From contig NC_015391.1 in assembly GCF_000195575.1 (NCBI RefSeq), positions 346,501-410,500 of the forward strand: DNA of 64,000 nucleotides. Reading direction: 5' to 3'. This DNA comes from Carnobacterium sp. 17-4. GTDB lineage: Bacteria; Bacillota; Bacilli; Lactobacillales; Carnobacteriaceae. The notes under the pieces are model-generated. The model was not told the origin of the DNA and ran no database searches. It saw nothing but the letters and a program-made list of their open reading frames with translations. The position numbers and the translations under genes were made by a program. Positions 28,566 to 37,107 of this stretch are shown here, in pieces (positions within the stretch are counted from its first letter, which is position 1; each line of letters opens with the position of its first letter).

Positions 28566-30340
28566 TGAGGAAACTTCAATTTCGAATCCTAGCTATTTTT
28601 ATTGCGATATTCACTATTTTTAGTTTGTCAATCGGTCTTTACTCGATTAATTTACTACAAGATTATGCTAGTAATAGTCAAGAAGAGGAGTTGATCAAGC
28701 AGGCTAAAACAATAGCAAGCTTACTTCCTATGAATGTTGATGATCCGACAAACTTGGAAGCTGCAACAAATGAGGCAACAGCTCTTGAGATGCAATCAGA
28801 TGAAAGATTAACGATCATTGATCTTTCTGGTGTTGTCGTTTTTGATACAGCAACAAATGAAGAAACATTGGAAAACCATAGCAATCGTGAAGAATTTCAA
28901 GCGGTATTAGCTGGAAATGAAGTAGGTGTTTCAGCCAGGAATAGCGAAAGTACAAATGAAACGCTGTATTACGTTGCAGTTCCTTTGCTGGGAGAGCAAA
29001 ATGAATTAGCAGGTGTCTTGCGATTATCTAGACCAGTAGCTGAAATCAATCAAATTAGTGAACAAATAAAAACCTCTCTATTACTGTTTAGTTTATTAGC
29101 TCTTATTTTAACTACATTAATCACACTAATTATAACAAAACGCATTGCAAAACCGATCAATGATATTATGACCGTTGCTAAAAGTCTTTCTGATAAACAG
29201 TATGAGGTTAGGTATAAAGGGAATGCATATGGTGAGGTGGCAGATTTAGGGCAAACGATAAATGAACTAGCAACAAGTTTAGAAGAACAAACGCAAGAAA
29301 TCGAACAAAATGACAAACGGCTTTATGAATTGATCAATCATTTGGTTATTGGTGTGATGCTGATAGATGAACATCGAACTATAAAAATGGTGAATCCTGC
29401 AATGAGTGTTATTCTAGGGGAAGATGTCACCAAACTTGTTGGAAATTCTTACGTCGAAGCAACAAAGAGCTATGGATTAAGCCACTTGATTGAAATAGCT
29501 TACCAAAAAAATGAAAAACAAAATGATGAAATTTATTTTTATTATCCCAAAGATAAAATTGTTGATGCGAATATTGTTCCAATTGACGGGAAAGAACCAG
29601 GAGAGCAGAACTTAATTGTCTTGTTGTATGACATTACAGAAATTAGAAGGCTTGAAAAAGTACGGACAGATTTTGTAACCAATGCTTCACACGAATTAAA
29701 GACACCTGTTACAGCTCTTAAAGGTTTCTCAGAGACATTGTTGGATGGAGCAATGGAAGACAAAGAAGTACTGAAACAATTTTTAGAAATTATGTTGGCT
29801 GAAAGCAGTCGCTTAGATTTTTTAGTGAATGATATTCTAGAGTTGTCGAAACTGGAACAAAAACAAGTGCCTATGAACATGCAAGAAGTCAATCTTACCG
29901 AAGCAGTATTATCTACCTTTCAACTCGTGAAACAAACAGCAGATGAAAAAGAGATGAAACTGAACTTAATTGAAGAAGATACTTTGTTTATTACAGTGGA
30001 CAGCAGTCGATTAAAACAAATATTGGCTAATCTCATTAATAATGCAGTTGTCTATACTCAAGATAGCGGAGAAGTAACGGTTACTATAAGAAAAGAAAAT
30101 AATCAAGCTGTTATCTTGGTTTCAGATAATGGAATTGGAATACCTGAAGATGAACAAGATCGGATCTTTGAACGGTTTTATCGAGTTGATAAAGCCCGTA
30201 GTCGTAATTCTGGCGGAACGGGATTGGGATTATCTATAGTGAAGTATTTAGTGGAAAACTTGAATGGATCGATTGCCGTTGAAAGTAAACTTGGGTTAGG
30301 AACAACTTTCATTGTAAGACTGCCTATACAACCAAAATAA
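28565..30340 (+). CDS. phoR: Sensor histidine kinase, PhoR-like
   Basis: 591 residues. Two membrane segments (about residues 8-30 and 170-195) enclose an extracellular sensor domain; then HAMP, a PAS domain, a HisKA dimerisation domain with phosphoacceptor H376 (NASHELKTPVTALKGF) and a HATPase domain with N, G1 (VSDNGIGIP) and G2 (GGTGLGLSIVK) boxes. It is the partner of the PhoP-like regulator with which it overlaps. PhoU proteins encoded downstream commonly relay the transport state to this type of kinase. A strong terminator follows. Confidence 0.92.
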   Translation: MRKLQFRILAIFIAIFTIFSLSIGLYSINLLQDYASNSQEEELIKQAKTIASLLPMNVDDPTNLEAATNEATALEMQSDERLTIIDLSGVVVFDTATNEETLENHSNREEFQAVLAGNEVGVSARNSESTNETLYYVAVPLLGEQNELAGVLRLSRPVAEINQISEQIKTSLLLFSLLALILTTLITLIITKRIAKPINDIMTVAKSLSDKQYEVRYKGNAYGEVADLGQTINELATSLEEQTQEIEQNDKRLYELINHLVIGVMLIDEHRTIKMVNPAMSVILGEDVTKLVGNSYVEATKSYGLSHLIEIAYQKNEKQNDEIYFYYPKDKIVDANIVPIDGKEPGEQNLIVLLYDITEIRRLEKVRTDFVTNASHELKTPVTALKGFSETLLDGAMEDKEVLKQFLEIMLAESSRLDFLVNDILELSKLEQKQVPMNMQEVNLTEAVLSTFQLVKQTADEKEMKLNLIEEDTLFITVDSSRLKQILANLINNAVVYTQDSGEVTVTIRKENNQAVILVSDNGIGIPEDEQDRIFERFYRVDKARSRNSGGTGLGLSIVKYLVENLNGSIAVESKLGLGTTFIVRLPIQPK

Positions 30341-30378
30341 CTAGTTATAGGCAATGCATCATTAAATTAAATTGTAGT

Positions 30379-30414
30379 AAAAAAAGCCTTGAGTAAATCT
30401 CAAGGCTTTTTTTT
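30379..30414 (+). terminator. Terminator after phoR
   Basis: Arms GCCTTGAG and CTCAAGGC extended by A and T tracts on both sides. Confidence 0.9.
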
Positions 30415-30420
30415 ACTTGT

Positions 30421-30459
30421 TTAACAAATTGTTGAACGAATTTTAACAACCACTTACAA
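30421..30459 (+). promoter_or_regulatory. PhoP-box-like repeat array 1 upstream of pstS1
   Basis: Four hexamers at exact 11-base steps: TTAACA (30421), TTGAAC (30432), TTAACA (30443), TTACAA (30454). This matches the known PhoP box pattern of TT(A/T/C)ACA direct repeats one helical turn apart. It begins right after the phoR terminator. Confidence 0.7.
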
Positions 30460-30498
30460 CAAGTAGAAACTCTATATCGATAGGCAAATACAACAATA

Positions 30499-30545
30499 TT
30501 TACACAAAGTTAATACTCTTTACAATAATCTACAAAAACATTACA
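30499..30545 (+). promoter_or_regulatory. PhoP-box-like repeat array 2 upstream of pstS1
   Basis: TTTACA (30499), TTAATA (30510), TTTACA (30519), TCTACA (30529), ATTACA (30540): five related hexamers 9-11 bases apart, about 95 nt before the pstS1 start. The promoter -10 is not clear; TAAGAT near 30577 is a candidate. Confidence 0.6.
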
Positions 30546-30638
30546 TAAAGCGAGAGTAAAATTAATATTCATTCGTTAAGATATGTATGTGGACAAGGGG
30601 TATGGGTGTCCAACACTAATACTAAAAGGATGGGTAAA

Positions 30639-31541
30639 ATGACTATTACAAAACTATCAAAATTAACTTTAACTTTAGGCTTAGGCTTAACATTAGCAGC
30701 TTGTGGAGCAGAATCAGATTCTGCAGGTTCATCAGAAAACACGGAAGAATTTGACACAACGCAAACAATCAATGTTATTTCACGTGAAGATGGTTCTGGT
30801 ACTCGTGGAGCATTTACTGAAATCACAGGCGTACTAGTTGAAGATGGCGATACTGAAACAGATAACACGTATTCTGGAGCGACTATTCAAAATAGTACTA
30901 GTGGTGTTATGACAACAGTAGCTGGAGACCCAGCATCAATCGGGTACATCTCTTTAGGTTCATTAGATGACAGTATTAAAGGTGTGAACATTGAAGGCGT
31001 AGAAGCAACTCCTGAAACCGTACAAGATGGTTCATATGCTATTTCTCGTCCATTCAATATTGCTTACAATGGAGAACTAAGTGAAGTTGCTCAAGATTTC
31101 TGGACATACATTATGAGTGCTGAAGGACAAGAAGTTGTTGTAAACGAAGGATACGTTGAAGCGGTAACAGATGCACCTGCATATGAAGCAGCTGAAGACA
31201 TGACTGGAAATATCAGTATTGTTGGTTCAACTTCAGTAACACCAGTAATGGAAGTTCTAGTTGAAGAATATACAGCTCTTAACCCAGAAGTTACAATCGA
31301 TGTTACATCAAACGGTTCTTCTGCTGGTATGACTGCTGCAATGGACGGATCGGCTGATATTGGAATGGCTTCTCGTGAATTAAAAGATGAAGAATTAGAA
31401 GTGTTAACAGCTGAACCACTGGCTATTGATGGTATCGCTGTAATTGTTAATAATGAAAACTCTGTTGAAGATTTAACAATGGAACAAGTAAGACAAATCT
31501 TTACAGGTGAAGTAACAACTTGGGATGAAGTTGCTAAATAA
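30639..31541 (+). CDS. pstS: Phosphate-binding lipoprotein PstS, circularly permuted form
   Basis: 300 residues from ATG 30639, with AGGA eight bases before; GTG 30606 and ATG 30630 are less well placed. A lipoprotein signal ends at LAAC. The mature protein begins with what is normally the second half of PstS (INVISREDGSGTRGAF, then IGYISLGSLDDS and SRPFNIAYNGE), followed by what is normally the first half (ISIVGSTSVTPVMEVL, TSNGSSAGMTAAMDG, IGMASRELKDEE, and IFTGEVTTWDEV at the very end). All phosphate-contacting loops (GSTSVTP, GSGTR) are present, so it should bind phosphate and deliver it to PstC1A1B1. The order is the reverse of PstS2 in this window. Confidence 0.88.
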   Translation: MTITKLSKLTLTLGLGLTLAACGAESDSAGSSENTEEFDTTQTINVISREDGSGTRGAFTEITGVLVEDGDTETDNTYSGATIQNSTSGVMTTVAGDPASIGYISLGSLDDSIKGVNIEGVEATPETVQDGSYAISRPFNIAYNGELSEVAQDFWTYIMSAEGQEVVVNEGYVEAVTDAPAYEAAEDMTGNISIVGSTSVTPVMEVLVEEYTALNPEVTIDVTSNGSSAGMTAAMDGSADIGMASRELKDEELEVLTAEPLAIDGIAVIVNNENSVEDLTMEQVRQIFTGEVTTWDEVAK

Positions 31542-31558
31542 TAACTAGGTAAAACATA

Positions 31559-31588
31559 AAAATAACCAGAGAGATTCTGGTTATTTTT
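31559..31588 (+). terminator. First terminator-like hairpin between pstS1 and pstC1
   Basis: Perfect ten-base arms AATAACCAGA and TCTGGTTATT followed by a short T run. It would limit readthrough from pstS1. Confidence 0.75.
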
Positions 31589-31629
31589 ATGAAGTGAGTT
31601 TCAGTCAATTGGGAAATTGACAAATGAAT

Positions 31630-31670
31630 CCAGCCTATCAACTTGTATCCATCAAGGTAGGCTGGTTTTT
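31630..31670 (+). terminator. Second terminator-like hairpin between pstS1 and pstC1
   Basis: CCAGCCTA (31630-31637) pairs with TAGGCTGG (31658-31665), extended by CTTG/CAAG inside, followed by five Ts. Confidence 0.75.
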
Positions 31671-31780
31671 CATATATGGGGATAAAAGTAGGTAAAAAAA
31701 TTTACAATTATCCATAAATACAATTGAAAAAGAATGTGTTTATGGATGATTTATTCTGTTTTATGTTAAAGGAGATCAAT

Positions 31781-32641
31781 ATGAAGACGAAAAAATTAGA
31801 TGGATTTATGAAAGGTGTCTTTTTTGTATCTGCACTGACATCGGTCTTAGCTATCGTTTTAATCTGTATCTTTATTTTTGCAGGTGGCGTTCCATTTATG
31901 ATTGAATATGGAGTGTTTGATTTTTTATTCGGTCAAAAATGGGCACCATCTAATACCCCAGCCTCATTTGGGATATTGCCAATGATCATGGGTTCATTAG
32001 CTGTAACATCTGGTGCGATTGTTGTTGGGGTGCCAATAGGGATTTTAACGTCTATCTTTATGGCAAAGTTCTGTCCAGCTTGGTTATACAAAATTCTTAA
32101 GCCAGCTGTTAACTTAATGGCAGCTATACCTTCTATCGTTTATGGATTCTTTGCTTTACAAGCTATTGTACCAATCATGCGTAATCTAGTCGGTGGTACA
32201 GGGATGAACATGCTGACAGCCATCATCTTACTTGGGATTATGATCTTACCAACGATTATTGGATTGTCCGAATCATCTATACGAGCTGTTCCTAGAAGTT
32301 ATTATACTGGGAGTATGGCTCTAGGAGCGACACACGAACGCTCAGTCATGAAAGTAGTAGTACCTGCTGCTAAATCTGGAATCATCTCCTCAGTTATTTT
32401 AGGAATTGGACGTGCAATTGGAGAAACCATGGCCGTCGTTTTAATCGCTGGAAACCAACCTATTATGCCAGAAAGTTTAACTTTAGGTGTTCGTACATTA
32501 ACAACGAATATTGTACTGGAAATGGCTTATGCAAGTGGTTCGCACAGAGAAGCACTTATTGCAACGGCAGTAGTATTGTTTGTATTTATTTTAATCATTA
32601 ATGGTACTTTCTTAATCATTAAGAAAAAGGGGGCTAAATAA
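31781..32641 (+). CDS. pstC: Phosphate ABC transporter permease PstC (copy 1)
   Basis: 286 residues from ATG 31781, with AAAGGAG at 31768-31774; the longer frame back to TTG 31724 lacks a ribosome site. About six membrane segments and the ABC-permease EAA-type loop (ALGATHERSVMKVVVPAAKSGI). With PstA1 it forms the channel energised by PstB1. Two hairpins separate it from pstS1, so it is expressed by partial readthrough or from a weak promoter of its own. PstA1 starts three bases after its stop. Confidence 0.93.
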   Translation: MKTKKLDGFMKGVFFVSALTSVLAIVLICIFIFAGGVPFMIEYGVFDFLFGQKWAPSNTPASFGILPMIMGSLAVTSGAIVVGVPIGILTSIFMAKFCPAWLYKILKPAVNLMAAIPSIVYGFFALQAIVPIMRNLVGGTGMNMLTAIILLGIMILPTIIGLSESSIRAVPRSYYTGSMALGATHERSVMKVVVPAAKSGIISSVILGIGRAIGETMAVVLIAGNQPIMPESLTLGVRTLTTNIVLEMAYASGSHREALIATAVVLFVFILIINGTFLIIKKKGAK

Positions 32642-32643
32642 TC

Positions 32644-33459
32644 ATGGCCAGTAAATTAATGAGAAGTTTAATTTATTTAGCAGCAGCCATAACTTTTGGG
32701 TCCTTGTTTTATATCGTAGCATTTATTTTAGCAAAAGGGATACCTTATATTACTCCTGAAATGTTTGCTTGGAAATATACAACAGATAATGTTTCATTGA
32801 TGCCATCTCTAATTACAACCCTTATTGTAGTGGGTATGACTTTACTGATTGCAACTCCGCTTGGTGTATTTACAGGATTTTATTTAGTAGAGTATGCAAA
32901 AAAAGGAAATAAAGTCGTTGAAGTTATTCGTATTGCAACGGATACCTTAGCAGCTGTTCCTTCTATTGTTTATGGTCTTTTCGGAATGTTGTTTTTTGTC
33001 ACCTTTTTAAACTTTCAATATTCCGTCTTAGCTGGAGTACTAACTTCGGTAATAATGGTTTTACCGTTGATTATTCGTTCCACAGAAGAAGCATTGCTGT
33101 CAGTAAACGACTCTTTACGAGAAGCGAGCTTTGCTTTAGGAGCGGGCAAATTAAGAACAATATTTAGAGTAATATTACCTGTTTCTATGCCTGGAATCTT
33201 ATCAGGTGTCATTCTAGCAAGTGGACGAGTTGTTGGTGAGACAGCTGCATTATTGTATACGCTAGGAAGCTCAACAAACTTACCAGATAGTCTCTTTTCA
33301 TCAGGAAGAACGTTAGCCTTGCACATGTATGTTCTATCAAGTGAAGGAATGCATGTAAATGAATCCTATGCAACAGGAGTTGTTCTGATTTTATTTGTTT
33401 TAATTATTAATGGTTTGTCAACATTTTTGAGTAATAGACTGACAAAGGGGACAAAATAA
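32644..33459 (+). CDS. pstA: Phosphate ABC transporter permease PstA (copy 1)
   Basis: 271 residues with about six membrane segments and the cytoplasmic loop [23 protein letters not shown] that docks on PstB. Partner of PstC1. Its stop codon overlaps the pstB1 start by one base (TAATG), so translation is coupled. It is shorter than PstA2 (294 residues), mainly at loops. Confidence 0.93.
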   Translation: MASKLMRSLIYLAAAITFGSLFYIVAFILAKGIPYITPEMFAWKYTTDNVSLMPSLITTLIVVGMTLLIATPLGVFTGFYLVEYAKKGNKVVEVIRIATDTLAAVPSIVYGLFGMLFFVTFLNFQYSVLAGVLTSVIMVLPLIIRSTEEALLSVNDSLREASFALGAGKLRTIFRVILPVSMPGILSGVILASGRVVGETAALLYTLGSSTNLPDSLFSSGRTLALHMYVLSSEGMHVNESYATGVVLILFVLIINGLSTFLSNRLTKGTK

Positions 33460-34211
33460 TGAGTAAATTAAGTATTAAAAACATGGATTTATTTTATGGT
33501 GAGTTTCAAGCCTTGCACAATGTGAACTTAGAAATTCCTAAAAACCAAATTACAGCTTTTATTGGACCGTCTGGATGTGGCAAATCAACGTTAATCAAGA
33601 GTTTAAATCGGATGAATGATTTGATTGAAGGCTGTAAGATAGAAGGATCCATTTTATTAGATGAAGAAAATATCTATAAAAAAGACTTTGATGTCAATGA
33701 GTTACGTAAAAAAGTCGGTATGGTTTTTCAACAACCGAATCCTTTTCCAATGAGTATTTACGATAATATTGCTTATGGGCCAAGAACACACGGTATCAAA
33801 GATAAAAAAACGTTGGACGCGTTAGTTGAAAAAAGCCTTCGAGGAGCAGCCATTTGGGAAGAAGTAAAAAATGATTTGAAAAAAAATGCGCTGTCTTTAT
33901 CAGGTGGACAACAACAAAGAATCTGTATTGCACGTGCGTTAGCAGTTGAGCCTGAGATCTTACTGATGGATGAACCTACAAGTGCATTAGATCCTATTTC
34001 GACTGCTAAAATAGAAGAGCTGGTTACAGTGTTGAAAGAAAGTTACACCATTGTAATGGTTACACACAACATGCAGCAGGCTTCTCGTGTATCAGATAGA
34101 ACAGCCTTTTTCCTAAATGGAAAAATTGTCGAAACTGGTGAAACAAGAAAAATATTTACAAATCCTCAACAAAAACAAACAGAAGATTATATCTCAGGAC
34201 GTTTTGGTTAA
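33459..34211 (+). CDS. pstB: Phosphate ABC transporter ATPase PstB (copy 1)
   Basis: 250 residues. Walker [11 protein letters not shown], signature [15 protein letters not shown], Walker [14 protein letters not shown], and the PstB-specific [13 protein letters not shown] segment. It powers phosphate import through PstC1A1. The terminal ISGRFG is typical of the family. phoU1 follows after 30 nt. Confidence 0.95.
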   Translation: MSKLSIKNMDLFYGEFQALHNVNLEIPKNQITAFIGPSGCGKSTLIKSLNRMNDLIEGCKIEGSILLDEENIYKKDFDVNELRKKVGMVFQQPNPFPMSIYDNIAYGPRTHGIKDKKTLDALVEKSLRGAAIWEEVKNDLKKNALSLSGGQQQRICIARALAVEPEILLMDEPTSALDPISTAKIEELVTVLKESYTIVMVTHNMQQASRVSDRTAFFLNGKIVETGETRKIFTNPQQKQTEDYISGRFG

Positions 34212-34241
34212 TCATCTTAATAAGAAATGGAGAGAAATGAT

Positions 34242-34907
34242 TTGAGAAGAGTATATGAAGAAGATCTGGCAAATTTGCATGTTCATTTTTCGGAGATGGG
34301 TATGATGGTTAATGAAGCAGTTTATAAGTCAGTCAAAGCATTTACTAACCACGACAAAGAACTTGCCCAGCAAGTGATCGATAACGATATCATGATCAAC
34401 GCACGTGAAACTGAATTAGAAAAAAAATGTTTTGAATTGATTGCATTACAACAACCTGTTACAAGTGATTTACGTAAAATAGTAACAGTTATGAAAGCTA
34501 GTGCTGATTTAGAAAGAATGGGGGATCATGCAGTAAGTGTTGCAAAAGCCGCTATTCGAGTTAAAGGTACAAAACGTGTTCCAAAAATTGAAGCTGATAT
34601 AGCAGAGCTTTCAGAGAAAGTAAAAGTGATGGTTGAAGGTGTGTTAGAAGCCTACATCAAGGAAGATGCCAACAAAGCAAAGAATTTATCAACGGCTATT
34701 AACGATATTGATCATGAATTTTATGGCATTTACCAACAATGTATTGATGAAATGAAAGCAGATCCTGAATTGATTTTAGGGGCAACAGATTATATGTTGG
34801 CTGCAAGATATTTAAAGCGTATCGGTGATTATGTTACAAATATCTGTGAATGGATCGTCTATTTAAAAACGGGTAAAGTTGTAGAATTAAATACAAGTAA
34901 AGGATAG
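34242..34907 (+). CDS. phoU: Phosphate signalling protein PhoU (copy 1)
   Basis: 221 residues from TTG 34242, with GGAGAG seven bases before; this start gives MRRVYEEDL, matching MRRVFEEEL at the start of the second PhoU in this window. The frame also has ATG 34227. Two PhoU three-helix repeats are visible, each with an E-x3-D metal-site pattern (for example ERMGDHAVS and RIGDYVTNI). PhoU links transporter state to the sensor kinase and damps import when phosphate is plentiful. It ends the first pst operon. Confidence 0.9.
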   Translation: MRRVYEEDLANLHVHFSEMGMMVNEAVYKSVKAFTNHDKELAQQVIDNDIMINARETELEKKCFELIALQQPVTSDLRKIVTVMKASADLERMGDHAVSVAKAAIRVKGTKRVPKIEADIAELSEKVKVMVEGVLEAYIKEDANKAKNLSTAINDIDHEFYGIYQQCIDEMKADPELILGATDYMLAARYLKRIGDYVTNICEWIVYLKTGKVVELNTSKG

Positions 34908-35009
34908 AAAGAAATATTTTGAGCTGCTTTCTATAAAAAAATAAGTGTATTTAAATTGGAGAGAGGTAAAAAAACTCTCATTTGATTTGGTGGCCAATAA
35001 ACTAAAAAG

Positions 35010-35072
35010 GCAAAGAAAAAAGCGTAGACCAGAGATGAAACTCGATCTAACGCTTTTTTCTTTGCTCTTTTA
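35010..35072 (+). terminator. Terminator after phoU1
   Basis: Fourteen-base arms (35012-35025 and 35050-35063) around a 24-nt loop, ending in TTTT. The stem is A/T-rich at its base. Confidence 0.75.
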
Positions 35073-35111
35073 ATTTAAAAAAGCTAAAATGATAATAAGG
35101 TACATTGTGCC

Positions 35112-35150
35112 TTTACACAAAATTTACAATTACGCTATTTAATTTTTACA
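35112..35150 (+). promoter_or_regulatory. PhoP-box-like repeats upstream of pstS2
   Basis: TTTACA at 35112, 35123 and 35145, with a degenerate CTATTT at the 35134 position: exact 11-base steps, the PhoP-box pattern. It lies 57 nt before the pstS2 start, so the second pst operon should answer to the same regulator. Confidence 0.7.
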
Positions 35151-35206
35151 ATAGTACGTTATTATTAGGAAGTATGTAATTTAGGTAAATGCCTAGGAGG
35201 TATAAT

Positions 35207-36070
35207 ATGAAATTAATAAATAGTCGATTTCTGTTGATCATTGCATTTGGATTTATTCTAACAGCATGTGGACCTGTAGTAGAAGAAGAATCGATTACTG
35301 CAGTTGGGTCATCTGCTTTGCAGCCACTTGTAGAAGCTGCTGGTGAACAATTCAGTTCTGAAAATGTTGGGAAATTTATTAATGTACAAGGCGGAGGTAG
35401 TGGAACTGGGTTAAGTCAAATTGCTGCTGATGCAGTAGAAATTGGGAATTCAGATATTTTTGCTGAAGAAAAAGAGGGCATTGATGCCTCTAAATTGGTT
35501 GATCATCGTGTGGCTGTTGTCGGAATCACACCAATTGTGACACCCGGAACTGGAGTTACTGATATTAGTATACAAGAACTGCAAGACATCTTTACTGGTA
35601 AAATTACTAACTGGTCAGAATTAGGCGGGAAGGATTTACCAATAACGGTTTTAAATCGTGCAGCTGGTAGCGGAACACGTGCTACATTTGAACAATGGGT
35701 CTTAGAAGAAGGTCAAAACAGTATTATTACACAAGAGCAAGAATCAAGTGGAACAGTACGTCAAATTGTTGCTAGTACGCCTGGAACAATCAGTTATGTA
35801 GCTTTCTCATATGTAAATGAAGATGTGGTCGCTTTATCAATAGATGGGGTAGAACCAACAGATGAAAATGTAAAAACAAATGAATGGCCGATTTGGTCTT
35901 ATGAACACATGTATACGAATGGAGAACCAACTGGTTTAACAAAAGAATTTCTAGATTACATTTTATCGGACGAAATTCAAGCTACACTGATTGGAGCTTT
36001 AGGCTATATTCCAACTAGTGAAATGGAAGTTGAACGAGATGTTGAAGGAAATACAGTACCTATAGAATAG
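35207..36070 (+). CDS. pstS: Phosphate-binding lipoprotein PstS (copy 2, standard order)
   Basis: 287 residues from ATG 35207, with a perfect AGGAGG eight bases before. Lipobox LTAC near residue 21. The mature domain runs in the standard order: ITAVGSSALQPLVE, VQGGGSGTGLSQI, IGNSDIFAEE, IFTGKITNWSELGG, then VLNRAAGSGTRATFE and ISYVAFSY. It resembles streptococcal PstS closely from memory. It starts the second pst operon, which has its own PhoP-box-like repeats. A long hairpin separates it from pstC2. Confidence 0.95.
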   Translation: MKLINSRFLLIIAFGFILTACGPVVEEESITAVGSSALQPLVEAAGEQFSSENVGKFINVQGGGSGTGLSQIAADAVEIGNSDIFAEEKEGIDASKLVDHRVAVVGITPIVTPGTGVTDISIQELQDIFTGKITNWSELGGKDLPITVLNRAAGSGTRATFEQWVLEEGQNSIITQEQESSGTVRQIVASTPGTISYVAFSYVNEDVVALSIDGVEPTDENVKTNEWPIWSYEHMYTNGEPTGLTKEFLDYILSDEIQATLIGALGYIPTSEMEVERDVEGNTVPIE

Positions 36071-36112
36071 ATCATTAAATAAAATGAATAATGAGATAGA
36101 AAAGATAGCATG

Positions 36113-36156
36113 AAGCTGAAGACGATTTTTCAATATGAAAAACCGACTTTCAGCTT
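36113..36156 (+). terminator. Long hairpin between pstS2 and pstC2
   Basis: AAGCTGAA (36113-36120) pairs with TTTCAGCTT (36148-36156), extended inward by GATTTTTC/GAAAAACC with small mismatches. No real T run follows, so it is more likely an mRNA-stabilising or partial attenuating element than a full terminator. Confidence 0.55.
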
Positions 36157-36186
36157 GTTGTATTTGAGATAAGAGGAGGGCTTCTT

Positions 36187-37107
36187 TTGGAAGAGATTCA
36201 AGCAAGATTACTTGGAAACTCAAAAAAAGGCAGACTGGAAAAATTAGGAAAAACCGTTAGTTTTATTTGTATCGCTATTATCGTACTTGTAGTTGTGTCG
36301 ATCTTGTATTTCGTTACGAGCAAAGGTCTTTCTACTTTCTTTACTGATGGAGTTTCTTTTTGGGGCTTTTTAACTGGTTCAATCTGGAATCCAGGAAATG
36401 TTAGTGAAGAAGGATTGCCTCTGGTAGGTGCACTTCCAATGATTACAGGGTCATTTTTAGTGACACTGCTATCGGCAGCACTAGCGACACCATTTGCAAT
36501 CGGTGCGGCAATTTTCATGACTGAAATTTCACCATCTACTGGGAAAAGAGTTTTACAGCCGGTAGTTGAATTATTAGTAGGTATCCCATCTGTTGTTTAC
36601 GGATTTATTGGGCTGACCGTCGTTGTTCCTTTTGTTCGTTCTATTTTTGGAGGAACGGGTTTTGGTATTTTGTCTGCTACTTTTGTGTTATTTGTTATGA
36701 TTCTGCCAACCGTAACCAGCATGGCAGTGGACGCTTTAAATGCTGTACCAAGATATTACCGTGAAGCATCTCTTGCTATGGGTGCAACAAGATGGCAAAC
36801 TATTTATAAAGTTGTTTTAAGAAGCGCAATGCCAGGATTGTTGACAGCTGTTGTTTTTGGAATGGCTCGTGCCTTTGGAGAAGCTCTTGCTGTTCAAATG
36901 GTTATTGGTAATGCTGCTTTGATGCCGACAAGTTTAGTGACTCCGGCGTCAACATTAACAAGTATTTTGACTATGAGCATGGGAAATACAGTAATGGGAA
37001 CCTTAGAAAATAATGTTCTTTGGTCATTAGCCTTGATTCTAATGGTTATGGCACTATTCTTTAACATCTTAACTCGTTGGATTGGTAAGAAAGGGGCTAT
37101 AAAATAA
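36187..37107 (+). CDS. pstC: Phosphate ABC transporter permease PstC (copy 2)
   Basis: 306 residues from TTG 36187, six bases after GAGGAGGG. About six membrane segments and the EAA-type loop (AMGATRWQTIYKVVLRSAMPGL). Pairs with PstA2, whose ATG overlaps its stop codon by one base. It is about 20 residues longer than PstC1 and clearly diverged from it. Confidence 0.93.
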   Translation: MEEIQARLLGNSKKGRLEKLGKTVSFICIAIIVLVVVSILYFVTSKGLSTFFTDGVSFWGFLTGSIWNPGNVSEEGLPLVGALPMITGSFLVTLLSAALATPFAIGAAIFMTEISPSTGKRVLQPVVELLVGIPSVVYGFIGLTVVVPFVRSIFGGTGFGILSATFVLFVMILPTVTSMAVDALNAVPRYYREASLAMGATRWQTIYKVVLRSAMPGLLTAVVFGMARAFGEALAVQMVIGNAALMPTSLVTPASTLTSILTMSMGNTVMGTLENNVLWSLALILMVMALFFNILTRWIGKKGAIK

